Source: Sphingomonas colocasiae (GTDB lineage: Bacteria; Pseudomonadota; Alphaproteobacteria; Sphingomonadales; Sphingomonadaceae). Taken from it: a stretch of 64,000 nt of DNA. The notes under the pieces were generated by a model. The model had not been told where the DNA came from, made no database searches, and worked only from the letters and a program-made list of their open reading frames with translations. The stretch is from NCBI RefSeq assembly GCF_019880585.1, contig NZ_JAINVV010000001.1:558001-622000 (forward strand). The letters are read 5' to 3'. The stretch's first letter is position 1; each line of letters begins with the position of its first letter. This document shows, in pieces, positions 44,266-54,162 of the stretch. A program made the translations under genes and the position numbers.

Positions 44266-46332
44266 ATGCGCGGAGGACTGGCTGCCGGCTTGATCTGTTC
44301 GTTCGGGGCGCTGGGCGAAGTGCCGTTGCGTGCCCAGGAGGATCCGGAATCGCAGGCGCCTGTTCCACTGGCGCGCGGCGGGAGCAGCGTGATTTCCTAT
44401 CCGCCCGAATTCTTCGCGGAATATCAGCCGACCATGGCGCTGGAGATGATCACGCGCATTCCGGGCTTTACCTATGATCGTGGCGATACCAGCATTCGCG
44501 GATTGGCGGGGACGGGCGGGAATATCCTGATCGACGGGCAGCGCCCGTCGACCAAGGCTCAGAATCTCGACGATATCCTGCGGCGCATTCCGGTAGCGGG
44601 TGTGGAGCGGATCGAATTGATCCGCGGCGGCGCACCGGGGATCGATATGCGCGGCCAGACAATGGTGGCCAATATCATTCGCCGCGCGGGCGCGACGACA
44701 TCGCTCGCCGCCGAATTCATGACCAAATTCTACACCAATGCGCTGCCGGCGCGGATCGCGCGCGTCGAAGGATCGCGCAAGGGGCGCAGGCTGTCGCTGG
44801 AGGGGGTGCTCCACTGGCGCGAGGACAGGGACCAGACGATCTCCGGAATCGGCCGCATTTCCCGTCGTGACGGCAATGGCCGGTTGAACGACTGGGGCCG
44901 TTTCGAAGCCGATTGGGATCGCTTCATTGTCGGCGGCAACGGCGCCGCCGAATATCGCGAGGGGCCGAATTTCATACGCTTCAGCCTGAACGGTGAACGT
45001 GATCGACAGGACAGACGGGACATGACCGAGTTGACCAATGCCGGCGGCTCGGAATTTCGCGAGACGGTGGCCGCGGATGTCGCGACCGACCGTGGTGTCG
45101 CCAGTATCGAATATGAACGTGAAGTCTCATCGCGGCTGACCTTGCGCGCGCTGGCGCTCGAAAGCCGCGAACGCGATCGGGTCCTGACCCGGTCGACGGG
45201 CACGGGGCCGGAGCAGATCTCCCGCGAGCGCTCGCTTGCCGGGGAGTCGATCCTGCGCGCATCGGGCACCTTCGTGCCGTTGCCGACGCTGACGATCGAC
45301 GGACGTATCGAGCGGACCTTCAATTCACTCGACGCCGAAAGCAGCCTGACGCGCGGGGGAGTCTCCGTGCCGCTGCCATCGGCGACGGTGCACGTCGAGG
45401 AGCGCCGCATCGATGCCGAGGGCGCTGCGCGCTGGCAGATCTGGAGCCGGCTCACCGCCGAAGCCGCAATCGGCTATGAGCGCTCGACGATCGGTGTGGA
45501 CGGCGATGCGCGCCAGTCGCGTTCGCTGCAATTCCTGAAGCCCCGGCTGAACCTGACGATCGAACCGGCCATGGGCTGGGAAGTGCGGCTGCGCACCGAA
45601 CGGATCGTCAGCCAGCTCGATTTCGACGATTTCGCGACCACTGCCGGCCTCGATACCGGCACGGTCAATGCCGGCAATCCCGATCTGACGCCCGAACAGG
45701 CCTGGCTGTTCGAAGCCACGGTGGAGCGTCGCTTCTGGGACCGCGGAGCCATCACCCTGACCGCCAGCCATTCGGATCTGAGCGACGTGATCGACCTGAT
45801 CCCGATCGAGGATCGTTTCGACGCGCCGGGCAATATCGGCAACGGTACGCGACAGGAGGCGAAGCTCGCGGTGAGCCTGCCGCTCGACCGGCTGGGTGCA
45901 ACCGGCACGTTGATCCGGTTGAACGCGAACTGGCGGCGCTCGCGCGTCGCCGATCCGGTGACGGGAGAACGCCGGCGGATCTCGCTGCAACGTCCTTTTC
46001 AGGGGGATATCACGATCATCAAGGATCTGCCGCGGCTGAGATCGGTGATCACCGCCGATTTCTATACGGGTTTCAGCGAGACCTCGTACCGGATCAACGA
46101 GATCCGCACGGTTGCCGCCAACAGCGATCCGCTCGCGAAGATCTATTGGGACTGGACGGTGAAGCCGGGACTGTCGTTACGCTTCATGTTCGAGAATATC
46201 GGCTTCCGTTCGCGTAGCCGGAAGCGTGAATTGTACGATGGCCCGCGCAGCAGCGGGCGGCTGGTCTCCGTCGAGCGGCGGAATGCGGTGATGGACCCGT
46301 TCTTCCTGGTGCGCCTGCGCAAGACGCTCTGA
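44266..46332 (+). CDS. TonB-dependent receptor-type outer-membrane protein
   Basis: The 688-residue protein has an N-terminal signal (cleaved near PLRAQED). A plug-like domain follows: SYPPEFFAEYQPTMALEMITRIPGF, then TSIRGLAGTGGNILIDGQRPSTK and LRRIPVAGVERIELIRGGAPG. An outer-membrane barrel of about 550 residues follows, ending in Leu rather than the usual Phe. The typical plug Gly-rich TonB box is not obvious. It lies just upstream of the sigma/FecR genes, but has no STN domain. Substrate unknown. Confidence 0.85.
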   Translation: MRGGLAAGLICSFGALGEVPLRAQEDPESQAPVPLARGGSSVISYPPEFFAEYQPTMALEMITRIPGFTYDRGDTSIRGLAGTGGNILIDGQRPSTKAQNLDDILRRIPVAGVERIELIRGGAPGIDMRGQTMVANIIRRAGATTSLAAEFMTKFYTNALPARIARVEGSRKGRRLSLEGVLHWREDRDQTISGIGRISRRDGNGRLNDWGRFEADWDRFIVGGNGAAEYREGPNFIRFSLNGERDRQDRRDMTELTNAGGSEFRETVAADVATDRGVASIEYEREVSSRLTLRALALESRERDRVLTRSTGTGPEQISRERSLAGESILRASGTFVPLPTLTIDGRIERTFNSLDAESSLTRGGVSVPLPSATVHVEERRIDAEGAARWQIWSRLTAEAAIGYERSTIGVDGDARQSRSLQFLKPRLNLTIEPAMGWEVRLRTERIVSQLDFDDFATTAGLDTGTVNAGNPDLTPEQAWLFEATVERRFWDRGAITLTASHSDLSDVIDLIPIEDRFDAPGNIGNGTRQEAKLAVSLPLDRLGATGTLIRLNANWRRSRVADPVTGERRRISLQRPFQGDITIIKDLPRLRSVITADFYTGFSETSYRINEIRTVAANSDPLAKIYWDWTVKPGLSLRFMFENIGFRSRSRKRELYDGPRSSGRLVSVERRNAVMDPFFLVRLRKTL

Positions 46333-46421
46333 TTTTCAGACATCGCACGATTTGCGTTACAACTCTCGCGCACTCGATTGTCCTGATCCTGTGATGCGTG
46401 CTGGGAGAGCCTTCAGGCCCT

Positions 46422-46994
46422 ATGGTCGACGACGATGTTCTTGAAGACTGGTTCTGCCGGGAGGTGCTGCCTCTCGAACGATCGCTGACGCATTTCATTC
46501 GGCGCAACTGGCGGGTCGAGGATGACGTGACCGATCTGCGCCATGATGTGTACGAGCTCGCGATCTCGGCTGGGCGTGGGGGCTTGCCCGCGAACACGCG
46601 TCAATATCTGTTCACGATCGCGCGCAACCATCTGATCAACCGTGCGAAACGCGCGCGTATCGTGTCGTTCGATCTGGTCGCCGATCTCGAGACGATCGAC
46701 CGCGAGGTCGATCTGTTCGAAGCCGAACGCCATCTGAATGCGCGGGAATCTCTGCGCCGTGTCCATGAAGGGCTGGAACGGTTGAGCCCGCGCGTGCGCG
46801 AGATCGTCCGGCTGCGCAAGGTCGAGGGGCTGAACGTCCAGGAAACCGCCGAACGGCTCGGCATTGGCAAGGACGCGGTCAATCACCAGGTGATGATGGG
46901 GATGAAGGCGCTCGCCGATTTCATGCTGGGCGGCAGCGGCAAGGTGATCCGGCCCAAATTCGGCCGCCGCCATCGGAAAGGCGGTGAAGCATGA
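46422..46994 (+). CDS. ECF sigma factor, FecI type
   Basis: From the ATG at 46422 the protein has 190 residues; a GTG at 46398 is an alternative. Region 2 is visible in LTHFIRRNWRVEDDVTDLRHDVYELA and YLFTIARNHLINRAKRA. Region 4 is RLSPRVREIVRLRKVEGLNVQETAERLGIGKDAVNHQVMMGMKAL. It should direct RNA polymerase to genes such as the downstream TonB receptor, under control of the FecR-like protein encoded next to it. Four-base overlap with that gene. Confidence 0.9.
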   Translation: MVDDDVLEDWFCREVLPLERSLTHFIRRNWRVEDDVTDLRHDVYELAISAGRGGLPANTRQYLFTIARNHLINRAKRARIVSFDLVADLETIDREVDLFEAERHLNARESLRRVHEGLERLSPRVREIVRLRKVEGLNVQETAERLGIGKDAVNHQVMMGMKALADFMLGGSGKVIRPKFGRRHRKGGEA

Positions 46995-47950
46995 GCCGTG
47001 TGCAGCAGGCGAACGACCGCGCGGCGGCCTTCCTGATCGCACAGGAGGAAGGGAATTGGTCGGCGACGGACAAGGCCGCGCTCGATGCGTGGCTGGCCGA
47101 GTCGGATGGCAACCGCGCGGCCTATTGGCGGCTGAAGCATAGCTGGCGTGAAGCCGATCGGATCGGGGCGCTCGGGCCCGTCGTTTCCGAAATAGTGGAG
47201 CCGCGCGCGCCGCGCCGCTGGTGGTTGCCCAGCGCGATCGCCGCATCGCTCGTGCTGATGGTCGGCGCCGGTTACATGATCGCGCATGAGCCCACGCCGG
47301 CGATCCGGACCCTGGCCTATGAAACCCCTGTCGGCGGACGGCGCCTGATCGGCATGGCCGATGGCAGCCGGGTGCAGCTCAACACCGCATCGACGGTGCG
47401 AACTGCGGTGACCGATAACGCGCGCGAAGTGTGGTTGGACAAGGGTGAGGCCTATTTCGAGGTCTCGCATCGGGAGGGGCGGCCGTTCGTCGTTCATGCC
47501 GGCGACCGGCAGATCACCGTGCTCGGCACCAAATTCTCGGTCCGCCGCGATGCCGGCAAGGTGACGGTGTCGGTGCTGGAAGGGCGGGTGCGCGTCGACG
47601 AGGTCGATGGCGGGCGCGACATGCGCTCGGCGATCATCTCGCGCGGCGATATCGCCTTTGCGGAAGGCGATGCGACGCTGGTGACCGCACGGTCCGAAGC
47701 GCGGGTCGAAGGTGCGCTGGCCTGGCGGACAGGCATGCTGAGCTTCGATCAGACCAGCCTGTCCGACGTGGCGGCGGAGTTCAATCGCTACAACAGCAAG
47801 CCGATGGTGGTGACCGATGCGGACGCCGGCGCGATCCGGATCGGCGGCCTGTTCCCTGCATCCAAGCCGGAGGTGTTCGCGAGGCTGCTGCGTGATGCCT
47901 ATGGCGTGAAAGTCACCGAAACGCCCGAGGCGATAAAAATTTCGAACTGA
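46991..47950 (+). CDS. FecR-family anti-sigma / signal-transfer protein
   Basis: The 319-residue protein has a short cytoplasmic N-terminal domain (NDRAAAFLIAQEEGNWSATDKAALDAWLAESDGNRAAYWRL, residues about 8-50). A membrane helix follows (WWLPSAIAASLVLMVGAGYMI), then the periplasmic FecR domain (LADGSRVQLNTAST-like text MADGSRVQLNTASTV, WLDKGEAYFEVSH) and a C-terminal DUF4974-like part. It should relay receptor occupancy to the ECF sigma factor. It is coupled to the sigma gene. Confidence 0.92.
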   Translation: MSRVQQANDRAAAFLIAQEEGNWSATDKAALDAWLAESDGNRAAYWRLKHSWREADRIGALGPVVSEIVEPRAPRRWWLPSAIAASLVLMVGAGYMIAHEPTPAIRTLAYETPVGGRRLIGMADGSRVQLNTASTVRTAVTDNAREVWLDKGEAYFEVSHREGRPFVVHAGDRQITVLGTKFSVRRDAGKVTVSVLEGRVRVDEVDGGRDMRSAIISRGDIAFAEGDATLVTARSEARVEGALAWRTGMLSFDQTSLSDVAAEFNRYNSKPMVVTDADAGAIRIGGLFPASKPEVFARLLRDAYGVKVTETPEAIKISN

Positions 47951-48030
47951 TCGTTACAGTTTCGCGACGCAACCTTGTCTCCTTCCCATGACGGATACGC
48001 GCGGACGCGACCGATACAGGGGGAAGGGAT

Positions 48031-50364
48031 ATGAGGATCAACGGCCATCGCGCTTTGCTGGCATCGGGTATCTGCATCGCGGCGCTCGCGACGCCGGCCC
48101 ATGCACAGCAGCGCCAGTTCGACATTCCGGCGGGGAGCCTGAAATCGGCGCTCGACGCCTATGGCCGCCAGGCGGGACGCCCGATCATCTACAAGGCGGA
48201 CGAGGTGCGCGGCGTGCAGTCGCGTGGTTATCGGGGGGCGGCGGCACCCGATGTCGCGCTCGACGCGATCCTGGCGAACAGCGGCTTCAGCGTGCGCGCG
48301 GGAACGGCGGGGGCGATCGCGATCGTCCGCAACCAGAGCCGTACCTCTATGACCGACGAAGCCGTATCGGCCGCAGGTGACGGCGCTGGTACGGGCGAGG
48401 GTGAAGCCTTTGGCGATATCGTCGTTACCGCCGCGCGCCGCGAACAGCGGCTGGTCGACGTGCCCATGAGCATCACGGCGGTGTCCCAGGCGGAGCTGGA
48501 GCGGCGCGGCGCCGTCTCGCTGCTCGATCTCTCGCGCAGCGTGCCGGGATTGGTGGTGATCGAATCCGGCCCCGGGCAGAACCAGATCTTCCTGCGCGGC
48601 GTCGCCAATCCCAACGGCATCGCTTCGCTGGTCGGCGTCTATATGGATGAGATCCCGGTGACGGGCGCGTCGCTGGGGCAGCTTGATCTGCAGCTTGTCG
48701 ACCTCGAACGCGTGGAGGTGCTGCGCGGGCCGCAGGGCACCCTCTACGGCCAGGGATCGGCGGGCGGCACCGTCCGCTTCATCACGCGCAATCCCGACCT
48801 CAACAGCGTTTCGGGCGAAGCCAGCCTGTCGGCCTATGCCACCGAACATGGCGATTTCAGCGAACGCCTGAGCGGCGTGGTCAATGTGCCGGTGATCGAC
48901 GACGTGCTGGGTTTCCGCGTTTCGGGTACGCTCGCCAATCTGGGCGGCTGGATCGACCAGCCGGCGGCGGGTCGCAAGGACATCAACGACCAGTTGATCC
49001 GCAATGTTCGCGTGAAGGGCTTGTGGCGGCCTGCCGACGGGCTGGACATCACCGGCACCGTCGTCGTCCATCGCAACAAGGGCGATGGCCTGACGGTGGG
49101 CGCGGACAAGCATTATGATGTCGATTTTCCGAATGGCGATCCGCTGGCGCGCCAGACTCTGGTCGACAATTACGAGATCTATAATCTCACCGCGACCTAT
49201 GATTTCGGCGGAGTCGAGCTGATGAGTTCGACCAGCCATGTCGATGCGCACAAGCGCAATGCCGGCGTGGCGCTGAAGCTGCCGGGGCTGGAAACCTTCA
49301 ACCGAGATACGCTCGACAGCACGTCGTTCACGCAGGAAGTGCGGCTGAGCTCGACGGGCAAGCGCCGGCTGAACTGGGTCGTGGGCGCCTTCTACACCGA
49401 TGAGACGATCGACCGGCTGCAGGTGCTCGATCTCTATTCCGAAGGCGAATTCCTGGGCGTGGATTCGGTGGATTCCAGCGACAAGTCGGAAACGATCTCG
49501 GTGTTCGGCGACATATCCTTTTCGCTGACCGATCGCTTTCAATTGGGCAGTGGGCTTCGCTATTTCCACGACAGCCGCAAGCGCGCGCGCAACGGCGTGC
49601 CCGATCAGGCCGGCACCTTCGAATCCGTCAACCCGCGCTTCTATGCGTCCTATGATCTCGCCCCGAATGCGACGCTTTACGCCAATGTGGCCAAGGGGTT
49701 CCGCAGCGGCGGATTTCAGGGCAACGGCGTGAACACCACGTTCGATCCGGAGAATGTCTGGTCGTACGAGGTGGGGACGAAGGGAGTGTCCGGCGGCTTT
49801 CGCTGGGACGTCACCGGCTTTTACAGCAAGTATAAGGGATATCAGGCCTTCGTGCTCGGTCAGGGCGTGTTCGGCGGGCTGATGAATGCCGGCAATGCCG
49901 AGATTTACGGTGTGGACTGGTCTTTCGCTGTCGATCCGGTGAAGAATCTGACGCTGCAATTGAGCGGCAATGTGACCAGCACCGAGCTGGTCTTCGTCCT
50001 CCCCGCATCGACATCGAACATCACCGGTGACCGGCTCGACTATATTCCCGATTATGCGATTTCGGCTTCGGCCGAATATCGCTTCGACTGGAGCGCCGAC
50101 ACGCCGGGCTTCGCGCGGCTGGACTATAACCAGATCGGCCCCGGCACCGTCACCGATCGCAGCCTGGACATCGTCGCCTTTCGCACCAACACGCTCAACA
50201 TGCTCAATGCACGGATCGGACTGGAGCGCGGCCGTTGGGGCGTTGAGCTGTTCGGCGAAAATCTGCTTGGCGAGAATGGCCGGCAGGATCCGCTGGAGGC
50301 ATTGGGCTTCGGTACCCGCCCGCGTCCGCGCGTGATCGGCGCGAAGGTGAAAGCGAGCTTCTGA
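48031..50364 (+). CDS. TonB-dependent receptor with signalling STN domain
   Basis: The 777-residue protein has a signal peptide (cleavage near AHAQQ). The N-terminal STN secretin-like domain (FDIPAGSLKSALDAYGRQAGRPIIYKADEVRG, residues about 30-100) contacts FecR-type proteins. The TonB box is DIVVTAARRE, the plug contains IFLRGVANPNGI and LERVEVLRGPQGTLYGQGSAGGTVRFITRNP, and the barrel ends in Phe (AKVKASF). With the preceding sigma and FecR genes it forms a complete surface-signalling system. The substrate is not identifiable. Confidence 0.94.
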   Translation: MRINGHRALLASGICIAALATPAHAQQRQFDIPAGSLKSALDAYGRQAGRPIIYKADEVRGVQSRGYRGAAAPDVALDAILANSGFSVRAGTAGAIAIVRNQSRTSMTDEAVSAAGDGAGTGEGEAFGDIVVTAARREQRLVDVPMSITAVSQAELERRGAVSLLDLSRSVPGLVVIESGPGQNQIFLRGVANPNGIASLVGVYMDEIPVTGASLGQLDLQLVDLERVEVLRGPQGTLYGQGSAGGTVRFITRNPDLNSVSGEASLSAYATEHGDFSERLSGVVNVPVIDDVLGFRVSGTLANLGGWIDQPAAGRKDINDQLIRNVRVKGLWRPADGLDITGTVVVHRNKGDGLTVGADKHYDVDFPNGDPLARQTLVDNYEIYNLTATYDFGGVELMSSTSHVDAHKRNAGVALKLPGLETFNRDTLDSTSFTQEVRLSSTGKRRLNWVVGAFYTDETIDRLQVLDLYSEGEFLGVDSVDSSDKSETISVFGDISFSLTDRFQLGSGLRYFHDSRKRARNGVPDQAGTFESVNPRFYASYDLAPNATLYANVAKGFRSGGFQGNGVNTTFDPENVWSYEVGTKGVSGGFRWDVTGFYSKYKGYQAFVLGQGVFGGLMNAGNAEIYGVDWSFAVDPVKNLTLQLSGNVTSTELVFVLPASTSNITGDRLDYIPDYAISASAEYRFDWSADTPGFARLDYNQIGPGTVTDRSLDIVAFRTNTLNMLNARIGLERGRWGVELFGENLLGENGRQDPLEALGFGTRPRPRVIGAKVKASF

Positions 50365-50374
50365 ACGTTCGGGA

Positions 50375-50409
50375 ATGGGAGCCGCCGCCGGTTTTCCCGC
50401 GGCTCCCAT
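50375..50409. terminator. Hairpin between convergent genes, candidate bidirectional terminator
   Basis: ATGGGAGCCGC and GCGGCTCCCAT form an 11-bp stem around a 13-base loop with TTTT. It is 10 bases past the receptor stop and 8 bases from the DMT-transporter stop on the other strand. No U-tract follows on either side, so termination strength is uncertain. Confidence 0.6.
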
Positions 50410-50417
50410 CCTCCGGG

Positions 50418-51356
50418 TCATGCCGGAGCCGCCGCCGGTTTGTGCGCCGTGAAGCAGCTTGTCACGCTGGCGATGACGAGCAGGATCGCCAGTGTTTCGA
50501 GCATGGTCGGCAGCCGGGCTTCCCAGGCGAAGCCGTAAAGCAGCGCGAACAGCGTTTCGAACAGGATCATCTGGCCGATCAGTGTGAGGGGCAGCAACCG
50601 GCTTGCCCTGTTCCAGAGCGCGTTGCCGGCGATCGAGGAGAGCAGCGCCACGCCCGCGCACACCGCGATCAGATGGCTCCATTGCGAAATATCCTGGCCG
50701 GTCGCTTCCAGCAGCACTGCGGCGGGCACGATCAGCAGCGCCTGCCCGCCGGTCACGACCCCGAGCAACAGGCTCCAGTCATGCGCGGAGACATGATCGA
50801 GCCGCGCCAGCCAGCGAGTGTTGCCGATCGCGAAGATCATCCATGAGACGAGCGCCCCGACCGCGCAAGCCAGGCCTGCCGCCTGCTCGACGAGTGATCC
50901 GCCAGGCGCGGGCCCCAGCGCTTGCCAGCCCACGCAGACGACGCCCGCGATCCCAAGCAACAGCGACGGCGCAAGCTGAGACAGCGGCGGGGCGCCGCCG
51001 TCGCGGCTGCCGAGAATGGTGACCGCGACGGGCAGCAATCCGATCACCAGCGACGTCATCGCGATGCCGCCAAGCTGAACCGCGCTTGCGAGCAGGATAT
51101 AATAGAGACAGTTGCCGAGCAGGCTCAGCCAGCCGAGTGCCACCCATTCGCGGCGACCGAGCCGGTCGCGCAGGCCGTGCCAGCGCGGAGCCAGGAGGAT
51201 CATGGCGAACAGCCCGTAAGCAAGATAGCGACCCGCGGCCAGGTGGAGGGGGCCGAAACCACGGACCAGTTCGGGGGCGAGGAAGACCAGCCCCCACAGC
51301 GCGCCGGCGCCGGCGCCGCAGGCAATGCCGGCCGTCATGTCTCGGTTGTCTGTCAT
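50418..51356 (-). CDS. DMT-superfamily (EamA) transporter
   Basis: The 312-residue protein has ten hydrophobic helices in two repeated halves, the usual EamA layout. Signatures are ALWGLVFLAPELVRGFGPLHLAAGRYLAYG in the first half and SSIAGNALWNRASRLLPLTLIGQMILFETLFALLYG in the second. Members export amino acids or other metabolites. It follows the AraC regulator gene by a gap of 60 bases on the same strand, and the regulator may control it. Confidence 0.9.
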   Translation of the reverse strand: MTDNRDMTAGIACGAGAGALWGLVFLAPELVRGFGPLHLAAGRYLAYGLFAMILLAPRWHGLRDRLGRREWVALGWLSLLGNCLYYILLASAVQLGGIAMTSLVIGLLPVAVTILGSRDGGAPPLSQLAPSLLLGIAGVVCVGWQALGPAPGGSLVEQAAGLACAVGALVSWMIFAIGNTRWLARLDHVSAHDWSLLLGVVTGGQALLIVPAAVLLEATGQDISQWSHLIAVCAGVALLSSIAGNALWNRASRLLPLTLIGQMILFETLFALLYGFAWEARLPTMLETLAILLVIASVTSCFTAHKPAAAPA

Positions 51357-51416
51357 CGCGATCTCCGTGCCTCGGCCGGAGATTGCGTCAGGTGAGCGGC
51401 GCGGTCTTGATCGTGC

Positions 51417-52187
51417 CTATCGTTTCCTTGTCCCAGGCTCCTGCGCCTGGCGCCGATAGGCGCCCGGCGTCAGCCCGGTTTCCCTGCGCATGGCACGGGT
51501 GAGGGCACTTTGATCGGCATAGCCGTTGCGATAGGCCAGTTCCGCGATCGAGTGGCGGGTCGAGCGAAGCCCGTCGCGAACGCGTTCCAGGCGGAGATCG
51601 GACAGCCAGGCGATGGGTGTGGTGTCGAGTTCCTCGCGGAATATGGCGTGAAGGCGGCTGATGCTGAGGCCGGCCCGGCTCGCCATCGTCGCGGTGGTCC
51701 AGGACGAACCCGGATCGGCTTCGACAAGGGCGCGCAGCCCGGCCAGGCGGGAGCGGGGTGACGGGGGCGTCAGGTCGAGCGCTTCGAACAGCAGCGGCGC
51801 CCAATAGTCGACGGCGGTCGACGGCGCTGTGCGATCCGCCGTCATCAACGCCATGAAATCGACCAGCTTGTTCGCCGCCGGTGACAGGGGAAGATAAGGA
51901 CTATGGCCGAGGCGTTCCCGCAATGACGGGGTGATAACCCCCGGATCCAGGTCGAGGATGAAGGAGCGATTGGCATGATCGCTTACCTGGTCGTGGCGGG
52001 CATCTGCGTCGACAAAGGCCATTTCGCCGCGCGTAACCGCCGCGCCGCGGCCCGCAATCTCCATCTCAAGCGATCCGGTCAATGGCAGGACGAGTTGGGC
52101 GAAAACATGGTGATCCATGCTGCTTTGTCGGTCGTAGCTGCGCACGGCCAAAGAGAATGACGGCATATCGGGCATCGCCGATATCAT
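51417..52187 (-). CDS. AraC-family regulator with cupin-like sensor
   Basis: The 256-residue protein has an N-terminal cupin-type sensor (about residues 20-100, with HDQVSDHANRSFILDL). A C-terminal AraC HTH pair follows (MASRAGLSISRLHAIFREELDTTPIAWLSDLRLERV, then SIAELAYRNGYADQSALTRAMRRETGLTPG). It probably regulates the EamA transporter gene downstream. The ligand is unknown. Confidence 0.9.
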   Translation of the reverse strand: MISAMPDMPSFSLAVRSYDRQSSMDHHVFAQLVLPLTGSLEMEIAGRGAAVTRGEMAFVDADARHDQVSDHANRSFILDLDPGVITPSLRERLGHSPYLPLSPAANKLVDFMALMTADRTAPSTAVDYWAPLLFEALDLTPPSPRSRLAGLRALVEADPGSSWTTATMASRAGLSISRLHAIFREELDTTPIAWLSDLRLERVRDGLRSTRHSIAELAYRNGYADQSALTRAMRRETGLTPGAYRRQAQEPGTRKR

Positions 52188-52275
52188 ATCATCTTTTTCG
52201 GGAGTGCCATATGGCGCCGGGCAGAGTCAGTTCGACCCTCGCGGAGACCGAGGCGTCACCCGCGCCCGACGGGGA

Positions 52276-53379
52276 TCAGCTGCTCCGTGTTTCCGCATTC
52301 AGGAACGCCGCGACATCGGCAAGTTCCACGCTCTTGTCGACGAAGGAATTCCCTATCGCGCGGGCGAGAATGAAGGCAAGCGTGCCGGCCGCCATCTTCT
52401 TGTCGTGAAGCATGTGCGCGACCAGAGTTTCGCCGCTGGCCGCGATGCCGGCGGCGGCGAGGCCGTCGGGAAGCGCGACCGCGCGCAAATGAGCGGCGAC
52501 GCGTTCGGCGTCCTGCGAAGCGCACAGACCGCGCCGCGCCGAATAACGGAAAGCGAGCGCCATGCCCGCCGCGACGCCTTCGCCATGAAGGAGTCTGTCG
52601 GAAAAGCCTGTTTCCGCTTCCAGCGCATGGCCGAACGTGTGGCCCAGGTTGAGCAGCGCGCGGCGTCCGCTGGTTTCGCGCTCATCATCGCCGACGATCG
52701 CGGCCTTGGCGGCAACGCTGGTGGCGATGGCATGAACGCGGGCTTCTGCGTCACCCGCCAGCAGCCGTGCGGCATTGGCTTCGCACCATTCGAAGAAGCC
52801 GAAATCGCCGATCAGGCCGTATTTCACCACTTCGGCATAGCCGGCGCCGAGTTCGCGGCGCGGCAGCGTGTCGAGCACGCTGGGATCGATCAGCACGAAG
52901 CTCGGCTGGTGAAAGGCGCCGATCAGATTCTTGCCCGCCCGCGTGTTGATCGCGGTCTTGCCGCCCACCGAACTGTCGACCTGGGCGAGCAAGGTGGTCG
53001 GGATCTGGATGAAGCCGCAGCCGCGTTTCAGGATCGCCGCCGCGAAGCCGACCAGATCGCCGATCACACCGCCGCCCAGCGCGATGATATGGTCGCCGCG
53101 CTCGACTTCGAGCGCGAGCAGCCGATCGGTCAGCGCTTCGAGTTGTGCCCAGCTCTTGGTCGATTCGCCGGCTGGAAGCGTGATGACATGACGCTCGAGC
53201 CCGTCCAGCGACGCTTCGAGGCGCGGAAGCTGGTGATGCGCGACATTGGAGTCGGTGATGATGATCGCGCGTCCGCGCTTCAGCCAGGGGGCGAGATGCC
53301 GGGCCGCGCCGTCGAGAGAACCGGCTTCGATCGCGACATCATAGCTGCGATCGCCGAGGCTGACAGGAACGATGCTCAT
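52276..53379 (-). CDS. aroB: 3-dehydroquinate synthase
   Basis: AroB converts DAHP to 3-dehydroquinate in the shikimate pathway. The 367-residue protein has the NAD-binding segment [22 protein letters not shown], the substrate/zinc region [21 protein letters not shown] and the zinc ligands in [20 protein letters not shown] and [11 protein letters not shown]. Its ATG overlaps the aroK stop by four bases, the common aroK-aroB arrangement. Confidence 0.97.
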   Translation of the reverse strand: MSIVPVSLGDRSYDVAIEAGSLDGAARHLAPWLKRGRAIIITDSNVAHHQLPRLEASLDGLERHVITLPAGESTKSWAQLEALTDRLLALEVERGDHIIALGGGVIGDLVGFAAAILKRGCGFIQIPTTLLAQVDSSVGGKTAINTRAGKNLIGAFHQPSFVLIDPSVLDTLPRRELGAGYAEVVKYGLIGDFGFFEWCEANAARLLAGDAEARVHAIATSVAAKAAIVGDDERETSGRRALLNLGHTFGHALEAETGFSDRLLHGEGVAAGMALAFRYSARRGLCASQDAERVAAHLRAVALPDGLAAAGIAASGETLVAHMLHDKKMAAGTLAFILARAIGNSFVDKSVELADVAAFLNAETRSS

Positions 53380-53927
53380 TGTCCGGCGCGTTCGGCGAGC
53401 ACGCGCAGAATGGCGTCGACCGTCAGTTCGTGCGGCGAGGTCTGGCTGCGGACATGGAAGGGCGCCAGCGCATAGACCGGATTGCGGACGGCGGCGAGTT
53501 CGGTCAGCACTTGGCGGGGATCCTTGTTGCGGAGAAGGGGGCGGGTGTCGCGCCGGGAAACGCGGCTGGCAAGCACGTCGATATCGGCATCGAGCCAGAT
53601 CGCGATCGCGCGATCGAGGATCAGCGAGCGGGTCTCGTCCTGCATGAAGGCGCCGCCGCCGGTGGCGATCACCTTTGGCCGGCCATCGATCAGGCGCGCG
53701 ATCACGCGCCGTTCGCCATCACGGAAATAGGGTTCGCCATAGCGTTCGAAGATTTCCGCGATCGACAGCCCGGCCGCGGCCTCGATCTCGTTGTCGGCAT
53801 CCACGAAGGGAACGCCGAGCCGCGCGGCCAGCCGGCGGCCGACCGTGGATTTGCCGACGCCCATCAGGCCGATAAGCACGATCGGCTGGTCCGGTCTGAT
53901 GGAGGAGGCGGGGGCGGTCCGGGGCAT
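53376..53927 (-). CDS. aroK: Shikimate kinase
   Basis: AroK phosphorylates shikimate. The 183-residue protein has the P-loop [15 protein letters not shown] (Lys26), the substrate-binding DADNEIE and the GGGAFMQ motif, with an Arg-rich lid ([14 protein letters not shown]). It leads the aroK-aroB pair. A plus-strand pair of unknown genes begins on the other side of a 97-base divergent gap. Confidence 0.97.
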   Translation of the reverse strand: MPRTAPASSIRPDQPIVLIGLMGVGKSTVGRRLAARLGVPFVDADNEIEAAAGLSIAEIFERYGEPYFRDGERRVIARLIDGRPKVIATGGGAFMQDETRSLILDRAIAIWLDADIDVLASRVSRRDTRPLLRNKDPRQVLTELAAVRNPVYALAPFHVRSQTSPHELTVDAILRVLAERAGQ

Positions 53928-54024
53928 GGCGGCGCGCTATACACAAGGCGGATCGATGGAGCAAAACGGTGCGATGCATCGCTTCGCTCTTGCCGCTCGG
54001 GCGCTGGCGCAGCATAGGACAGGC

Positions 54025-54162
54025 ATGTCGCCCGCTATTCGAAACCTCGTCATCCTGCTCGTCGTGCTGGCGGGCGGTGTCTATTTCCTCTCCACGCTGG
54101 CTCACGAACAGCCGCAAAAGCGTGTCGAGAAGTCCGTGCCCAATGAAGCGCTTGGGCGATAA
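54025..54162 (+). CDS. 45-residue single-helix membrane peptide
   Basis: From the ATG at 54025 the product is 45 residues: one hydrophobic helix (IRNLVILLVVLAGGVYFLSTL, about residues 5-24) and a basic polar tail. Longer frames in the same reading phase overlap aroK on the other strand and look non-coding there. Its 3' end overlaps the following gene by 20 bases in another frame, which suggests coupled translation. No family recognised. Confidence 0.6.
   Translation: MSPAIRNLVILLVVLAGGVYFLSTLAHEQPQKRVEKSVPNEALGR

Noticed and set aside
47899-50682. A very long open frame on the minus strand opposite the STN receptor
   Set aside because: Same reason: high GC leaves few stop codons on the opposite strand, and the plus-strand gene is certain.
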